A stretch of DNA of 64,000 nt from Ephemerocybe angulata (GCA_013368325.1 JAACJK010000058.1:558001-622000), one strand, 5' to 3'; shown: positions 1 through 10,406, numbered from the stretch's first letter. Made by a program: numbers and translations. The notes: generated from the sequence alone by a model not told the origin.

Positions 1-849
1 GTGTGGGAGGCATTGGGGAGTGAGAGGGAGAAGGAGGGAGAGGTTATTCCGCCTGTGCCGCCTGTGCCGCCGCTGCATACGTTGCCGAGGATGACGAGCA
101 TGAGTAGTCTGGCCAGTGGGTATGGGAGTCCGGGCGGGGTGTCGATGATGGGGAGCGTTGTGAGTGCCTCGCAGGTGCCGGGGCAGAGGAGGCGGAGTCG
201 GGGCGTGACAATATCGAGTCAGGCGGGGTGTGGGCTTGAGGAGAGTAGGTGGGAGGAGAGTGTCCCCCCGACGCCGTCGAGCTTTGTGTCCGGGTTCAGT
301 GTGAATGCGAGTGCGAGTCCTAGTGCGGTGCCGAGTCGGAGGGAGTCGAGGGCTAGTTCGGTTGTGAGTCCTGCGCTTGTGGGCGTGCTACGGACGAGTA
401 GGAGTGTGAGTAATTTGGGGAGTGCGCCTGTGACGCCTGCGGAGGGGGAGTGGAGGGGCAGTGTCGTCGGTCCGGCTGGGGGGAGTAGGGGGAATAGGAT
501 TAGTACTGGGACGACGGGTACGGGGAGTACGGGCCCGCCACCGCCGCCTGTCCCCCCAAAGGACTATGGGGCTGGGGCTGCTGCGTATGAGTGGCCTGCG
601 CATGCGCCGTCGCCTGTGGGGCGGGCGTATGGGTCTGCTGCGTCGAGTCCGGGGGGTGCCGGCGTGGGTGTGGGGGCGATGCCGCTGGTGAAGGAGGAGA
701 AGGCGAGGGATCGGATGATGGTGAGGTTGAGGTTGAAGAGTAGCCCGAGTTTGGGGAATTTGAATGGGGTGGGAGGGGCGGGAGGGGCGGGAGGGGGGAG
801 TAAGTTGAGGAGTTTGGCGGCGAGGATGATGGGGAGGGAGGATGTGTGA
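1..849 (+). CDS. Ser/Pro/Gly-rich protein, C-terminal part (5' end outside window)
   Basis: The frame is open from the first base to a TGA at 847-849 (282 codons). The window begins inside the gene, so the initial GTG is not a real start. The product is low complexity: Ser, Pro, Gly and Val dominate, with proline runs such as PPVPPVPP near residue 17 and PPPPPVPPK near residue 178, the type of ligand bound by SH3 or profilin domains. The tail is basic and ends KLRSLAARMMGREDV. There is no folded domain, signal peptide or membrane segment in the visible part. GC content is very high. It could be a cytoskeletal or signalling scaffold, but the family is not recognised. An alternative spliced C-terminus is described in the next entry. 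Confidence 0.6.
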   Translation: MWEALGSEREKEGEVIPPVPPVPPLHTLPRMTSMSSLASGYGSPGGVSMMGSVVSASQVPGQRRRSRGVTISSQAGCGLEESRWEESVPPTPSSFVSGFSVNASASPSAVPSRRESRASSVVSPALVGVLRTSRSVSNLGSAPVTPAEGEWRGSVVGPAGGSRGNRISTGTTGTGSTGPPPPPVPPKDYGAGAAAYEWPAHAPSPVGRAYGSAASSPGGAGVGVGAMPLVKEEKARDRMMVRLRLKSSPSLGNLNGVGGAGGAGGGSKLRSLAARMMGREDV

Positions 850-862
850 GAGGGTGTCCTTG

Positions 863-932
863 GTGAGTTTTGGGGTTGTGTTGTGTTTTTTGTGTGTTCG
901 TTGCTAATATCTTGTTTCTTCTTTTATTACAG
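863..932 (+). other. predicted intron at or just after the stop codon
   Basis: GTGAGT at 863 pairs with a pyrimidine-rich stretch and TTACAG ending at 932, with a CTAAT branch-like site at 904-908. With this donor the 70-nt intron lies in the 3' untranslated region. A weaker donor, GTGTGA at 844, would remove the stop codon and join GAT to an open frame of 19 codons ending TAA near 990, giving an alternative C-terminus. cDNA would decide. Confidence 0.5.
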
Positions 933-1833
933 CATGAGAACGCTACCGCCTTTGCTTGCCACCAGGAGCCGCCGACGGACCCATGGCCTTAAACCTAATG
1001 CCCAAAAATCTAGTCTATACAGCGTATAATGAGCCTGCCTATGCTCAGCTCGACTTCTAATTTCGAATCTACCAACCATCACATGCACACACTCGTTCAA
1101 TTTTTCAATTTTTCTCCAAGATCAACAACCAAACAACCATCGAATCGAATCGAATTCAAGCACGCTCCCTTACTCGTCCTTCCACTTGCCTCGACCCTAA
1201 TCATCGTCATCATTCATCCTTGTAGCATCATCCATCCATCCATATCATCGTAATCAGGCGTCCGGATCCTCCTCCTTCCATCCTCCTATCCTGCATAGGC
1301 TTCAACGTCAAGCGTGCATGGATGAATCATTCATACATCGGGTTGGGGGGCTCTTCACTCCTTCATTCTTTCCTTCTTCACGACATTCACGGTCCTTACA
1401 TGCATCGATAATCGACATACGCTCTTTTGGATATTCGCTATCTTATCTCCGGCTTTTGGGTTCTGGATGTGGGCGAGGCGGGGTGCGGCAAGTGGGGCGC
1501 GGTCGGATGCGGGAGGTGGGTGGTGGACTCGGAGGAAGGAGTGGGTAGTCTCAGGTTGAATGGTGGCGCGGTGGCGCGGGTGTGGGGCGGAGGCGGATGT
1601 ATGCCTAAACCAAAAAGTCTCTTCCTGTTTCTTATTGATGTTTATTCCTCCTTTCTTATTTTTTTTTCCTTTGTTGTTACTGTTGTTGTGCTTGTTATCC
1701 CGCTTGCTTCGCTTTCAATGCTGTTTGGCTTGAATATCTATTTGTCCATTGACCGCGCCCGTTCCTATAGACTGCACATGAATATTTTCTTAGATGTCTA
1801 GACTTGTCTTTTCCTTTTCCCCCTGCCTATTTA

Positions 1834-1856
1834 CCTCTCTCTCTCTCTCTCCCTTC
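1834..1856. repeat. CT microsatellite
   Basis: Uninterrupted alternating C and T inside a pyrimidine-rich region, of the kind often seen near fungal promoters and untranslated regions. Confidence 0.8.
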
Positions 1857-2058
1857 CCTCTGGTTGCTTGCGTGCTATCTCGCTTGCTGTACATACTCCT
1901 CCTTCTCCTTCTCTCCTTCCTTCCTCGTGGACCGTACATTCATCCAAAAGCTCCTCCGAGATCATTCTATAGACGTGCATGCATATTTCGAGACTCGAGA
2001 ACATTTATCTATCCATCCATCCATCCATATAGCTAGCTGCGTAGCTGAATTGAAATTG

Positions 2059-2080
2059 AAATCAAATCAAATCAAATCAA
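2059..2080. repeat. AAATC pentanucleotide repeat
   Basis: About four head-to-tail copies of AAATC are visible directly in the sequence. Confidence 0.8.
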
Positions 2081-2560
2081 GTGGATTGTGTGGCCTATTT
2101 GTTTGTGGGGTTCGAGAGCGGGTCGAGAACTGGGTCTTGAAGAATTGGGATTGCACGGATGGATGGGCACGCTTGGGTAAATTGAAACGGGGTTGATCTT
2201 GAGCGTTGGGCTTTGGAACACAGCCTGAGGTCCAGGCAATCGAGTAATTGTAACCCAGCGTACATGCGACACTTATGGTAGGAAGGACTAGATCTCATCG
2301 TACCGACCAAGGAGGGGCAGGGACGCTGGTCGCTTGACTAGTATGGTCTCCAAGACCCGATATCCGATCATGTTACCCAATTCAAGAGGTCGATCAGCCT
2401 CCACTTGAACAAGAAAATACCTTGCCTGAAATTGACCACAGGAGCACGAGAGCAACACCGACCTCAGCGCCCCGAGCTGCCCACTCAAGCCATGGAATAA
2501 GTACCGTGCATATTATAAGTTTGAGTTGCGAGTCCTCTCCGTAACAGAACACTCTGCCAT

Positions 2561-4161
2561 AAATAATGTAGCGTAAATTAGGGCCTAGAGGCGTAGGATC
2601 TCCGAAATGCGAGTCTTCAAGAGTCTAGTCTGGCGGAGTAGAAATTAGCCAGAATCAGCTTCCGTATCGAGCAAATACACACCGTAGTCTTCGCCCCCCA
2701 TCGGAGGCGTGTAGGACACGGAGAAGGAGTACCGGATCAATTCAACAGATGTAGCCTTTCCGGCATCCACTCTGAGGCTGAGGTGCCGCTTCACGAGCAC
2801 TCAGCTGTATCCCCTCTGAGGACACAGGGGAAGCGAGAGTGGAGGCGCTCAATGCAGCCACTTCGGTTGTGATGTCAGGACCGCGCCGCTTCGGCTGTCA
2901 AAAGCACTCACGGAATACGAAAAGGGTCGAGACAAATCGGTTGACGGAGACTTGCATTGTGATGGCTTTCCGCTTCGAAGTGAGTATTGTGAATGGTGGT
3001 TTGGGGTTGGGAGTACTGGTAGGAAGGACGAGAGGCTTGATTTGAGTGGTACTGAAGCAGCTTCGTACCGTCGGATTTTAAGCTGGTGCACCACAAAGGG
3101 AACAACCTGTTTAGGAATTCGAAGATAATCCATATTCCATACCGTAAGTTTATTCTCATATGCTTACCTAGATCAGTAGATGCAGTGTAGGGTGCTGTAT
3201 GTGTGGAGGCCTCGTATTTGACGTGGAGTTTCGAATTTATAACTTAGAATAGTGGTAGAATTTGGCTAGAATCAACCATGTTTGGACGGGAGCCTTACCA
3301 CATGGCACATCGTGTCCGGATTAAGCAACAGAGGCGACGATAGGGGGGTGGGTAGTTAGCAACTTCGTTCACAAAACTCGTGAAAGTACAAACAGTAGCT
3401 TGAGTGGCCGTAACACCCTATCCTATGAGCGCAAACGACCTCACAAGTCAGGACATTGCTTTGTTGCATCGCCCCCTACACTAAGCCTACACCACAGTAC
3501 GAGGGCAAAGAGCATCCACGTCTATAATTTCTCAAATAGGAGCTCCTCTTATGAATCCAAGTACTCTGCGCCTACTGTGGGCTTGTAAGTACAATGGTAG
3601 TGGGTACATTGAACGGCATATGTTGCGGATGCTGGATACCGCTGGGCAGATATTATGATGTACGCATGAATATATCTCGAGAAAGCCACCCATTCATCAG
3701 AATAGCACAAGGGATGTGAACCTCATAACTGGTTCTGTGTGTCCCAAAGAAAACGCAGTGTCTGGTGAAGGCTGCTGACAGTTAGGGGCCAGCGCTTAAT
3801 CAGACTTCGGCGTCTAATCTGCCCCTGATCAGGATTCAGGAACGATCAGTCACCGCAAGTTGTGCTGCGTACGAGTGGCTAAGAAGAGAGCCGCATTACT
3901 CCAAGGCTACAAGTGTATGCATACTAGCTGAATAGAGGTGAGCTATAATACTGAGATGACCCAGAGGATCGACGGGTGTGGCAATCATGGTGGCACACTC
4001 CTTGGCAGGAACACATCGATAAGGGATGTGTGCACATTGCCGCGTCTCCTTTACGTCCTGTCCGAAAGTGTACTTGTGTAGGTATCATACAGGTTCAAGA
4101 TAAGGCTACTACAGACAAGAGGGGCATTCATAATGACCACCACGCCGAAACTGCATTACAT
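2561..4161. other. intergenic stretch without recognised gene
   Basis: Only short open frames in several phases, none with splice sites or recognisable composition. The last 150 bases before 4162 resemble the bases just downstream of the second gene copy at 6089 (shared GGAACGTGG and GTGTAGTTATG), so the tandem duplication appears to extend past the stop codon. Confidence 0.4.
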
Positions 4162-4788
4162 TCACCAACCAGGCATCGGAACGTGGGCGGTGTAGTTATG
4201 GCAGCCCCCACCCACTCGTTTGCACATTGCAACACACGCCCTTGTAATAGCCCCACCTCTTTCCTCTGGGGCAAACCTCCACACCGCTTCAATCACATCT
4301 TCCTTCGAAGTGTCCGCTCCCTTGATCATGATATTCGCCTTCCCCTCGGTGATCTCGAGCGGATACTTGGCTGTATCCTCCAGGTTGCCCAAAGTGCAGA
4401 CGCCCAATATACCCTGGAGCTGATACACCGCAAATAGAGCGGCGCACGCAGTGAAGAAGGCCCTTTCGGAAGGGGTGATGGGCGTGGGTTTGTCGTATGT
4501 GTAGGTGAACTCGTAAGGAGTGGCAATGGGGTCGTTGGACTCGGAGGTTCTGGTTAGATAAGCTCTTGGGATGATGAAGCCGTCGTGGTGAGGGACAGAT
4601 GATGCCACCTTGCCCATTCCAAACTTCCAAGGAGTAGCCGTGTGGTGGAATTCAACAAGTCGTTCATTTGGCGCGATGGAAAAGTGTTTGTGGAGTAGGC
4701 AGACGCCATACTTTTGATACATGTCGTGGCCAATGAAGAGCTGACGAACGATGGTGTCGAGAAGTAATGCTGCCCCTATGTTAGCGTA

Positions 4789-4826
4789 TGGAGCGGGACT
4801 TTTAGTCGCAACCAATTTGGGACAGC
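4789..4826. repeat. left terminal inverted repeat
   Basis: Inverted match to 5187-5224, beginning TGGAGCGGGAC and ending near CCAATTTGG. Confidence 0.8.
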
Positions 4827-5186
4827 GGCAAAATCGAGGATGGGAGACCAAATTTTTTTGAATTCTCCAAGTGAATACATACATCGCCTGGGGTGGGTAA
4901 CTAGCTTACTACGGATGCTAGGAAACACATTTACAGGCATTTCTGGATACTCTTGGAGCCTCCAAACCATGGTTTTACTTCTGACCATCCTGGTTAGGGG
5001 CTATCCAAATTAGGAAGGACCTGCCTTATTAGGACTGATGGCAAATTTGAGGGAGGTCGAAATCTTATAACTCGGCCAGTTTTTATCGGATGAAAAATTC
5101 CTCTAACAGAAATGTTCCCCTACTCAATCTAAGCATTTCTGTTAAACAGATTTTTGATTGACCCACAGGTGCCCTCGCAGTTAGGG

Positions 5187-5224
5187 GGTGTACCAAATTG
5201 GTGGTGACTAAGTGTCCCGCTCCA
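5187..5224. repeat. right terminal inverted repeat
   Basis: Inverted partner of 4789-4826, ending GTCCCGCTCCA next to the TA duplication. Confidence 0.8.
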
Positions 5225-5295
5225 TAGCTAGACGCTGCTTCATTGAGGGAGGGGAGTATGTCGTAGCTATTGGCCTCGTAGGTGTCTAAGGACAT

Positions 5296-6088
5296 CTCGC
5301 TATGAACACGAATATCCGCCTTGGTGGAAGGTTATCAAAAGGAGGTGTACTGGGTGGGATAAGACTTTGTATGAATCACTTATCCCTATACCCCGTAGCT
5401 CATATAAGGCGCCTAGATAACGCCCAGTGTCCCTCTTTATCACGCTCAGGCAGATAGAAGCGATAGAAGTGCTCGCGTCTAACCATCCTTGGGTTAATAG
5501 AAGTCACGGCAATGAATAATTATCATCATGGGCTCGTGGAGTTGTGGACCCAAGGAAATGGGATATGAAAATTGCCTTTAAAGGATGTAGGCCATAGGTC
5601 TCGACTCTCGGGCCTCGGCGTTCGTGATTTTTGAAGTTCAAATTTGGAGCTAGTTCATTGGGCTTCACTCTGCGTCGGTGAGGAGCTCAAAGCATAATCT
5701 CGCCTCATTGACATGCTATACTTACTAGCTCGCCCAGTGATTATGGCGCGTCGCTCGGAGGTGAGCGCTGAGCGCTTACTAGTAGCGATGCTTCCGAGCC
5801 TAGTACCTCGCCAATCTTTATCGGCATGTTGCAGTGAGAACCTCGAGCTGATCTAGAAGGGTAAACTGCTAAGTAATTAGTGAGTGTCCTGGACGGAAAA
5901 ATGTATATGGATCGATCCTGACCTGAGCCTATAGTGCTCAACGTGGTAGGTTCTCAGCATCGGGTTGGATTTTGGAAAGGTTCTCGTTTCGCATTCTACT
6001 TCAGACAGCCCTGTTTTGAAGGAGGGATACAACTACACTTAAGACAGAATCTGGTACAGATTAAGATGTGGGTACGAGGCCACAAAGT
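5296..6088. other. intergenic between tandem copies; duplicated 5' flank
   Basis: No gene recognised. Bases 5340-5570, upstream of copy 1, resemble 6890-7180, upstream of copy 2: both contain GCC(T/C)AG(A/G)TA(A/G)CGCCCA, CGTGGAGTTGTGG and GGACCCAAGG. This shows that the duplication unit, about 1.9 kb, includes the promoter side. Confidence 0.5.
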
Positions 6089-6781
6089 TCAAAAATCGGG
6101 ACTTGGAACGTGGTCAGTGTAGTTATGCAGACCACCCGATTGCTTGCACAACCCAATGCAGGCCCTCGTAATAGCTCCACCTCTGTCCTCGGGAGAAAAC
6201 TTCCAAACCGCTTCGATCACGTCTTCCTTTGAGATATCGTCTCCCTTGATCATAATATTTGCTTTTCCCTCTGTAATCTCGAGCGGAAATTTCGCAGTTT
6301 CTTCGGGGTCGCCCAAGGTGCAGACACCCAGCACCCCTTGGAGCTGGTATGCCGCAAGAAGCGCGGCGTACGCAGTGAAGAACGCTCGCTCAGAATCGGT
6401 GATAGGTGTCGGTTCGTCGTACGTGTATGTGAACTCGTATGGGGTGGCAGTCAGCTCGTCAGACTTGGAGGACTTGACAAGATAGGCTCGTGGAACGATG
6501 AACCCGTCATGGTGAGGGATAAAGGACGCCGTCTTGACAGTTCCAAACTGCCAGGGAGTGGCCGTGTGATGGAACTCGACGAGGCGCTCGGTGGGTGCGA
6601 TAGAAAAGTGCTTGTGAAGTAGACAGACGCCATACTTCTGGTGCATGTCGTGATCGATGAAGAGCTGGCGTACAATGGTGTCGAGAAGTAATGCCGCCCC
6701 CATTGCAAGGTAGCTCGATTTCGCCTCATTGAGGGAAGGAAGTGCATCGTAGCTTTCGGCCTCGTAGTTATCCAAGGACAT
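6089..6781 (-). CDS. unknown 230-residue protein, copy 2 (intact)
   Basis: A single exon of 230 codons. The ATG at 6781 (MSLDNYEAESYDALPSLN) is chosen because it aligns with the only start of copy 1. A longer frame reaches 6907, but its extra 42 residues have no counterpart in copy 1. Landmarks are GAALLLDTIVRQLF (about residues 26-39), a His-rich FHHTATPW, a YEFTYTYDEPTP segment and ITEGKANIMIKGDD (about residue 175). It looks soluble, with no membrane segment. I do not recognise a family with known function. The neighbouring broken copy 1 makes this the only potentially functional one here. Confidence 0.75.
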   Translation of the reverse strand: MSLDNYEAESYDALPSLNEAKSSYLAMGAALLLDTIVRQLFIDHDMHQKYGVCLLHKHFSIAPTERLVEFHHTATPWQFGTVKTASFIPHHDGFIVPRAYLVKSSKSDELTATPYEFTYTYDEPTPITDSERAFFTAYAALLAAYQLQGVLGVCTLGDPEETAKFPLEITEGKANIMIKGDDISKEDVIEAVWKFSPEDRGGAITRACIGLCKQSGGLHNYTDHVPSPDF

Positions 6782-7425
6782 GTCGCTATGAGAATATTTT
6801 AGTATCGGTACTCCAGTAAGAAAGGGAGGACCTACTGTGCACCTTTGGTATCGCAAAACACCTTTCTTTGTCGGAAAGTGCTCGAGTGGTGACTCTTGTC
6901 CTCCCAAGGCCTTTTAAGTGATATTCTACGCCCAGGTAGCGCCCATATCCCCTTCAAGACCGAACTAAGGCGAATAAAGGCAGTGGATTCAGATGAATCT
7001 TCCCTTCTGAAGGATTCTAGATACACAGTAGATAATGGCCGTGCCTTGGTTTAGCCATCTTCAGGCGGGTAGAAGCCATGGGTTGGATACTCAGCGTGGA
7101 GTTGTGGCCCAATGACGCTCTTGGAGCCTGATGCTAGTCAGGAGCTCACGGGGAATGGACCCAAGGGATTGGGAGATGAAAGTGCTGTAAAGAAGGGAAT
7201 CCACGTGTTCAATCGCTTAGGCGCTCGCGGTGGTTCAAAGTTCGGCATTGACCGAGAAGTTCCAAACTGCGCTCGGCTGTGCAGGCTCCAGTGCTTGAAG
7301 TTGCAAGGCGTCCATGACTCCGTGTTATGCTTTCTACTGACCTCATGTGCGGTGCACAGTCATTGCCCAGTATGTCGCTGTGCAGCCTACCATTCTGAAC
7401 TTCCAGATGAACCACCACTTGGACG
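6782..7425. other. intergenic between divergently oriented genes
   Basis: Lies between the 5' end of the minus-strand 230-residue gene and the + strand NLR, so it holds both promoters. It contains the second copy of the duplicated flank, with an extra ~50 bases around 7110-7160 that are absent next to copy 1. No TATA box is evident for either gene. Confidence 0.45.
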
Positions 7426-9778
7426 ATGTTTGAAAACGCACACAACTTCCGGATCGACGAAGGGACCTTCATTTCCAACACGATACGGGGAAACCAGGTG
7501 AGCCGCCTTCTGAGGTACTGCCTGGTGCGCCCAAGTGCTAACTTTCGAAAGATTAATCTCCATATAGATGCCTTACAGTCACCCCCAAGTGAGCCGGTAG
7601 GTCCCTTCGTCGTGACCGCCCTGCCATAGCTCATTGTAACGATGATACAGATGGCGCTTGCAGCTCAGCATTACACAACAAACCACTTCACTGGTCGAGT
7701 AGATGAGCTCCGTATGCTCGACGACTACTTCTTTCCCTGGGATTCTGTGCAGAACCGCCGCCGACGAGTATGTTTGCTGCATGGCCTCGGAGGTATTGGG
7801 AAAACCCAGTTAGCGCTCAGGTTCGCGGAGGGAGTGGTATCAAGGTAAGTTCGTTGAAGCTCCTTGGGAATACTGAAAAACTGATGTAGTTACTGCAGGT
7901 ATTCTGAAGACCATATCTTTGTCGTTGATGCCAGCTCCTCAGACACCATCCACGCTAGTCTCCTTGCTATTGCTGAGATGCCACTGGCCCAAAGTTCGGG
8001 GTTGTCCTCGGGCGCATCTAACCCGCAGCAAGTTCTGTGCTGGCTTGCCTCTGTCAAGGAAAATTGGCTACTGGTCTTTGACAACGCTGATGAACAGGTG
8101 GCGAAGTTTTTCCCCTCTGGCCAGAACGTGGGGGACATACTGGTCACCAGTCGGAGCTCAAACGCCGTCAGGGGGCTATGTAGGCGCATCGAAATCGACG
8201 TCATGGAGGAGGAGGATGCAGTCTCCCTACTTCTCTCCAAGTCTGATCACGATGAGCCCGACTCTAACAGAACGTTACTTGCTCGTAGGATAGCCAGGGA
8301 TCTGGCCTATTTGCCGCTTGCGCTGGATCAAGCGGCCGCGGCGATCAGGCTGGGGATCTGTTCCTTGGAAACGTACACCGAGCTTTTCGTCTCATTCCGA
8401 CAGGAACTCCTCGACAACGCGTACTTGAACTCGGCATCAGAGTACAGATACACGGTGTACGGCGCTTTCGAATGCTCTTGGAGACCAGTTGAGCTCGCAT
8501 CCCAGCGCCCAGACAGTCTCGGGGTCACCGCACGCCTCGCCATAGCGCTCTTCAACATATGCACCTTCCTCCACTACAACGGGATCGACGAAGACATGTT
8601 TCGGATGGCTGCAGAGATGTGGAGTCGGCGGAAGCTCGCATTGCTCAAACCAGGAGGGCCAGAACTTGTTAATGACAGCGGCCTGCCCTCTCTCCTTGAC
8701 GCCGGCACTCTCGAGATCTTCGACAACGGCTGGAACCCAGTGCAGTTTCGCACAAGTATGCACCTCTGGCAGTCCGTATCAATGATCAAGCAAGACGCGA
8801 AGACCCGGAGGTACAATATCCATCCCCTCATTCACCAGTGGGGGAGGGATAGGCACCCGCCCGCCGTACAGCTCGAACATAGTAGGAAGGCAGGATCGCT
8901 ATTGGTTCTCGCTGCAATGTACAATGGTGGGGTCAATATGCGCCTCATCAACCGACATGTGGTGCACTACGCTGTGCATTACAGCCAGAGCGGCAGCCTC
9001 GAATCTGCCTATTGGGACGACTATAACGAGTGGTTCCGCATTGCGCTTGACCTCACTCCAGGGTTCTCTCAAACCGTCGAGGAGATTGACACCAAAATCC
9101 TCATGCAACGAAAGATGATGCTTGGCGAGATGCATCCGCGAAGCGTTCGTGCAATGTCCCGGCTCGTCATCACCTATGCTAGCCTCGGAAAGGATAAGGA
9201 AGCAGAAGATCTATCCCATCAAGTTGTCTCCCTCCAGCGGTCAACTCTTGGCGAAGATCATCTCGACACCATCATGTCGACGAATAACCTGGCGCTAATG
9301 TACACCAAGCGAGGGAGCTACCAAGCCGCCGAAGAGATGACGATGAAGCTCATGGACCAAACGAAGCGTGTTCTCGGAGATGCCCATCTCTTAACCCTCA
9401 CTTCTATCTCGAATCTATCCAGCATCTACCACCGCCAAGGAAAGTGGGCGGAGGCAGAACGATTAGCACTCGACGCCTTCGGCCAGCGAAAGAAGTTTCT
9501 CGGCGAAACTCATCCAAGCACCCTCGATTCCCTCCACATTCTAGGCACTCTGTACTTTGACCAAAAGAAGTACGAGGAAGCTGAAGATGCAGAGCGGTGG
9601 TTATTGGAAAAGTATGGCCCTCTGGGCAGTCCTGGACACTCGCTGCATCTCGCAGGTGAGTACTGACATCTCCATCGTGTCGAGAGGATCCAACACTCAC
9701 CTTCGATATCCACAGAGCGCACATTACACTTCGACGCCAGCACTGTGAGGAGGTCGTGGGGTGGCGTCCGAGTTCACG
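7426..9778 (+). CDS. NB-ARC/TPR NLR protein, 5' exons (3' end displaced or altered)
   Basis: Exons 7426-7497, 7630-7844, 7899-9655 and 9718-9778 join in frame through introns with GTGAGC, GTAAGT and GTGAGT donors. Exon 1 encodes a short motif, NFRIDEGTFISNTIRGN, of the GGTF type common at the start of basidiomycete NLRs. The NB-ARC domain follows: P-loop GLGGIGKT (residues 76-83), Walker B WLLVFDNAD, GDILVTSR, YLPLALDQAAAAI, and an MHD-region equivalent NIHPLIHQWGRDR. Kinesin-light-chain-type TPRs of 41-42 residues begin LGEMHPRS, LGEDHLDT, LGDAHLLT, LGETHPST and LGSPGHSL. The last repeat is cut at 9778 by a GTGAGC donor in phase 2. Two acceptors fit that phase: a local one at 9829 (37 more codons to a TAG at 9944) and one 50.7 kb away at 60483. 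The remote exon restores the repeat register far better. Likely role: a cytosolic NTPase receptor for non-self recognition or programmed cell death. Confidence 0.8.
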
Positions 9779-10029
9779 GTGAGCGCTATGCCGCTCGTTT
9801 TCCGGCGCGGGCTGACTTGCTGCCCACAGCCCAGAACATGGGCCGACGAGTGTGCGACACGACGGCCCCGGTCCTGTGCGCGAAGTGCTGAAAGGTCGGA
9901 GTAAGGTGGACATGAGCATCGTATCCGCGGGAGGTGTAACATAGCACCAATCGACTTATTCATCGTTTAGTGTAGTGTTCAAGTGGATTCATATTCATAC
10001 ATAGAGACAGTAATCATTTTGTGCGCGTG
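9779..10029 (+). other. intron-like sequence and possible local 3' exon of the NLR
   Basis: GTGAGC at 9779 and CCCACAG ending at 9829 define a 51-nt intron. Bases 9830-9944 then read open in phase to TAG. The peptide begins PEHGPTS, faintly like an LGPEH repeat start, but about eight residues of the preceding TPR helix are missing. It may be a chance or newly formed terminus. Confidence 0.35.
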
Positions 10030-10237
10030 CTACTTGCAAATGCACTCATACAGGTTGGAAAGAACATAGGCAATAAATGCCAATAGAGCTACCCCCGCCG
10101 CCAACATGGTCGACTCAAAAACGCGGTTGTCTTGCCCATGGGAGTGGTAATGATAGTTGTCGGCGACAACAGCTGCAAAAATATAAGCGCGAACCGCACA
10201 CTTTTCAAAGCACCGACTTACTATGAACGTTGCCCAT
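10030..10237 (-). CDS. 52-residue single-pass membrane microprotein
   Basis: Two exons: 10222-10237 (ATG at 10237) and 10030-10172, split by a 49-nt intron with a GTAAGT donor and TTTTTGCAG acceptor. The spliced frame gives exactly 52 codons plus stop. The first half is His-rich (ADNYHYHSHGQDNRVFEST), followed by one hydrophobic helix (about residues 28-45, LAAGVALLAFIAYVL) and a short tail with two Cys (YECICK). No signal peptide; it looks like a tail-anchored protein. It lies convergent to the NLR. Paired NLR and small membrane effectors are known in fungi, but a functional link here is inference. The family is not recognised. Confidence 0.55.
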
Positions 10238-10375
10238 GGTAAAATGGTGGGCCCCTTGCCAAAGTCGCGCCCCATCGCGATTAACCTGGCTAGCGCATCA
10301 CGGTATTAATATACACATGCACCAAGGCAAAGATGGTGTCTTACCTGGGGCGGGAAGTCTTGGAATAGGGTGGCA

Positions 10376-10406
10376 TGGTGGTGGTGGTGGTGGTGGTGGT
10401 GGTGGT
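10376..10406. repeat. TGG trinucleotide microsatellite
   Basis: Ten uninterrupted TGG units are visible, followed by TAAAGG. It lies upstream of the 52-residue gene. Confidence 0.9.

Larger units (their letters stand above)
933..2560. other. 3' untranslated/intergenic, pyrimidine-rich with simple repeats
   Basis: No convincing gene. The stretch is rich in C and T on the + strand and carries several short tandem repeats: CATC repeats at 1226-1243 and 2008-2029, a CT run at 1834-1856 and AAATC repeats at 2059-2080. The short open frames here lack splice sites or recognisable protein composition. Confidence 0.5.
4789..5224. mobile_element. MITE-like element, 436 bp, TIRs and TA target duplication
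   Basis: The left end, starting TGGAGCGGGAC at 4789, and the reverse complement of the right end, finishing GTCCCGCTCCA at 5224, match over about 38 bases with roughly six mismatches. TA flanks both ends (4787-4788 and 5225-5226). It has no coding capacity of its own. The size, TIRs and TA duplication fit a non-autonomous element of the Tc1/mariner type. The intact paralogue at 6089-6781 shows the empty state of the site. Confidence 0.85.
4162..5295 (-). pseudogene. unknown 231-residue protein, copy 1, interrupted by a TIR element
   Basis: The gene reads from an ATG at 5295 (MSLDTYEANSYDILPSLN) to a stop at 4162 and is the tandem paralogue of 6089-6781. After about 23 codons it is interrupted at 5226 by the 436-bp element at 4789-5224, and the frame then hits a stop inside the element. 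Removing the element plus one TA leaves exactly 696 nt in one open frame, and the residues at the join match copy 2 closely. The product family is not recognised. It has a conserved GAALLLDTIVRQLF segment, a YEFTYTYD segment and a tail ending in NYTAHVP. No signal peptide or membrane segment is seen. It is likely inactive unless the element is spliced out; weak donor and acceptor sites exist but none is convincing. Confidence 0.75.

Noticed and set aside
4162..4884. A 240-codon minus-strand frame starting inside the MITE
   Set aside because: Its first residues come from the element; the true start of this gene is the ATG at 5295, shown by the paralogue.
6782..6907. 42-residue N-terminal extension of the 230-residue protein
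   Set aside because: No counterpart upstream of copy 1; the ATG at 6781 aligns with the start of copy 1.
9404..9919. 171-codon minus-strand frame under the NLR 3' region
   Set aside because: Antisense shadow of the TPR exons; no supporting features.
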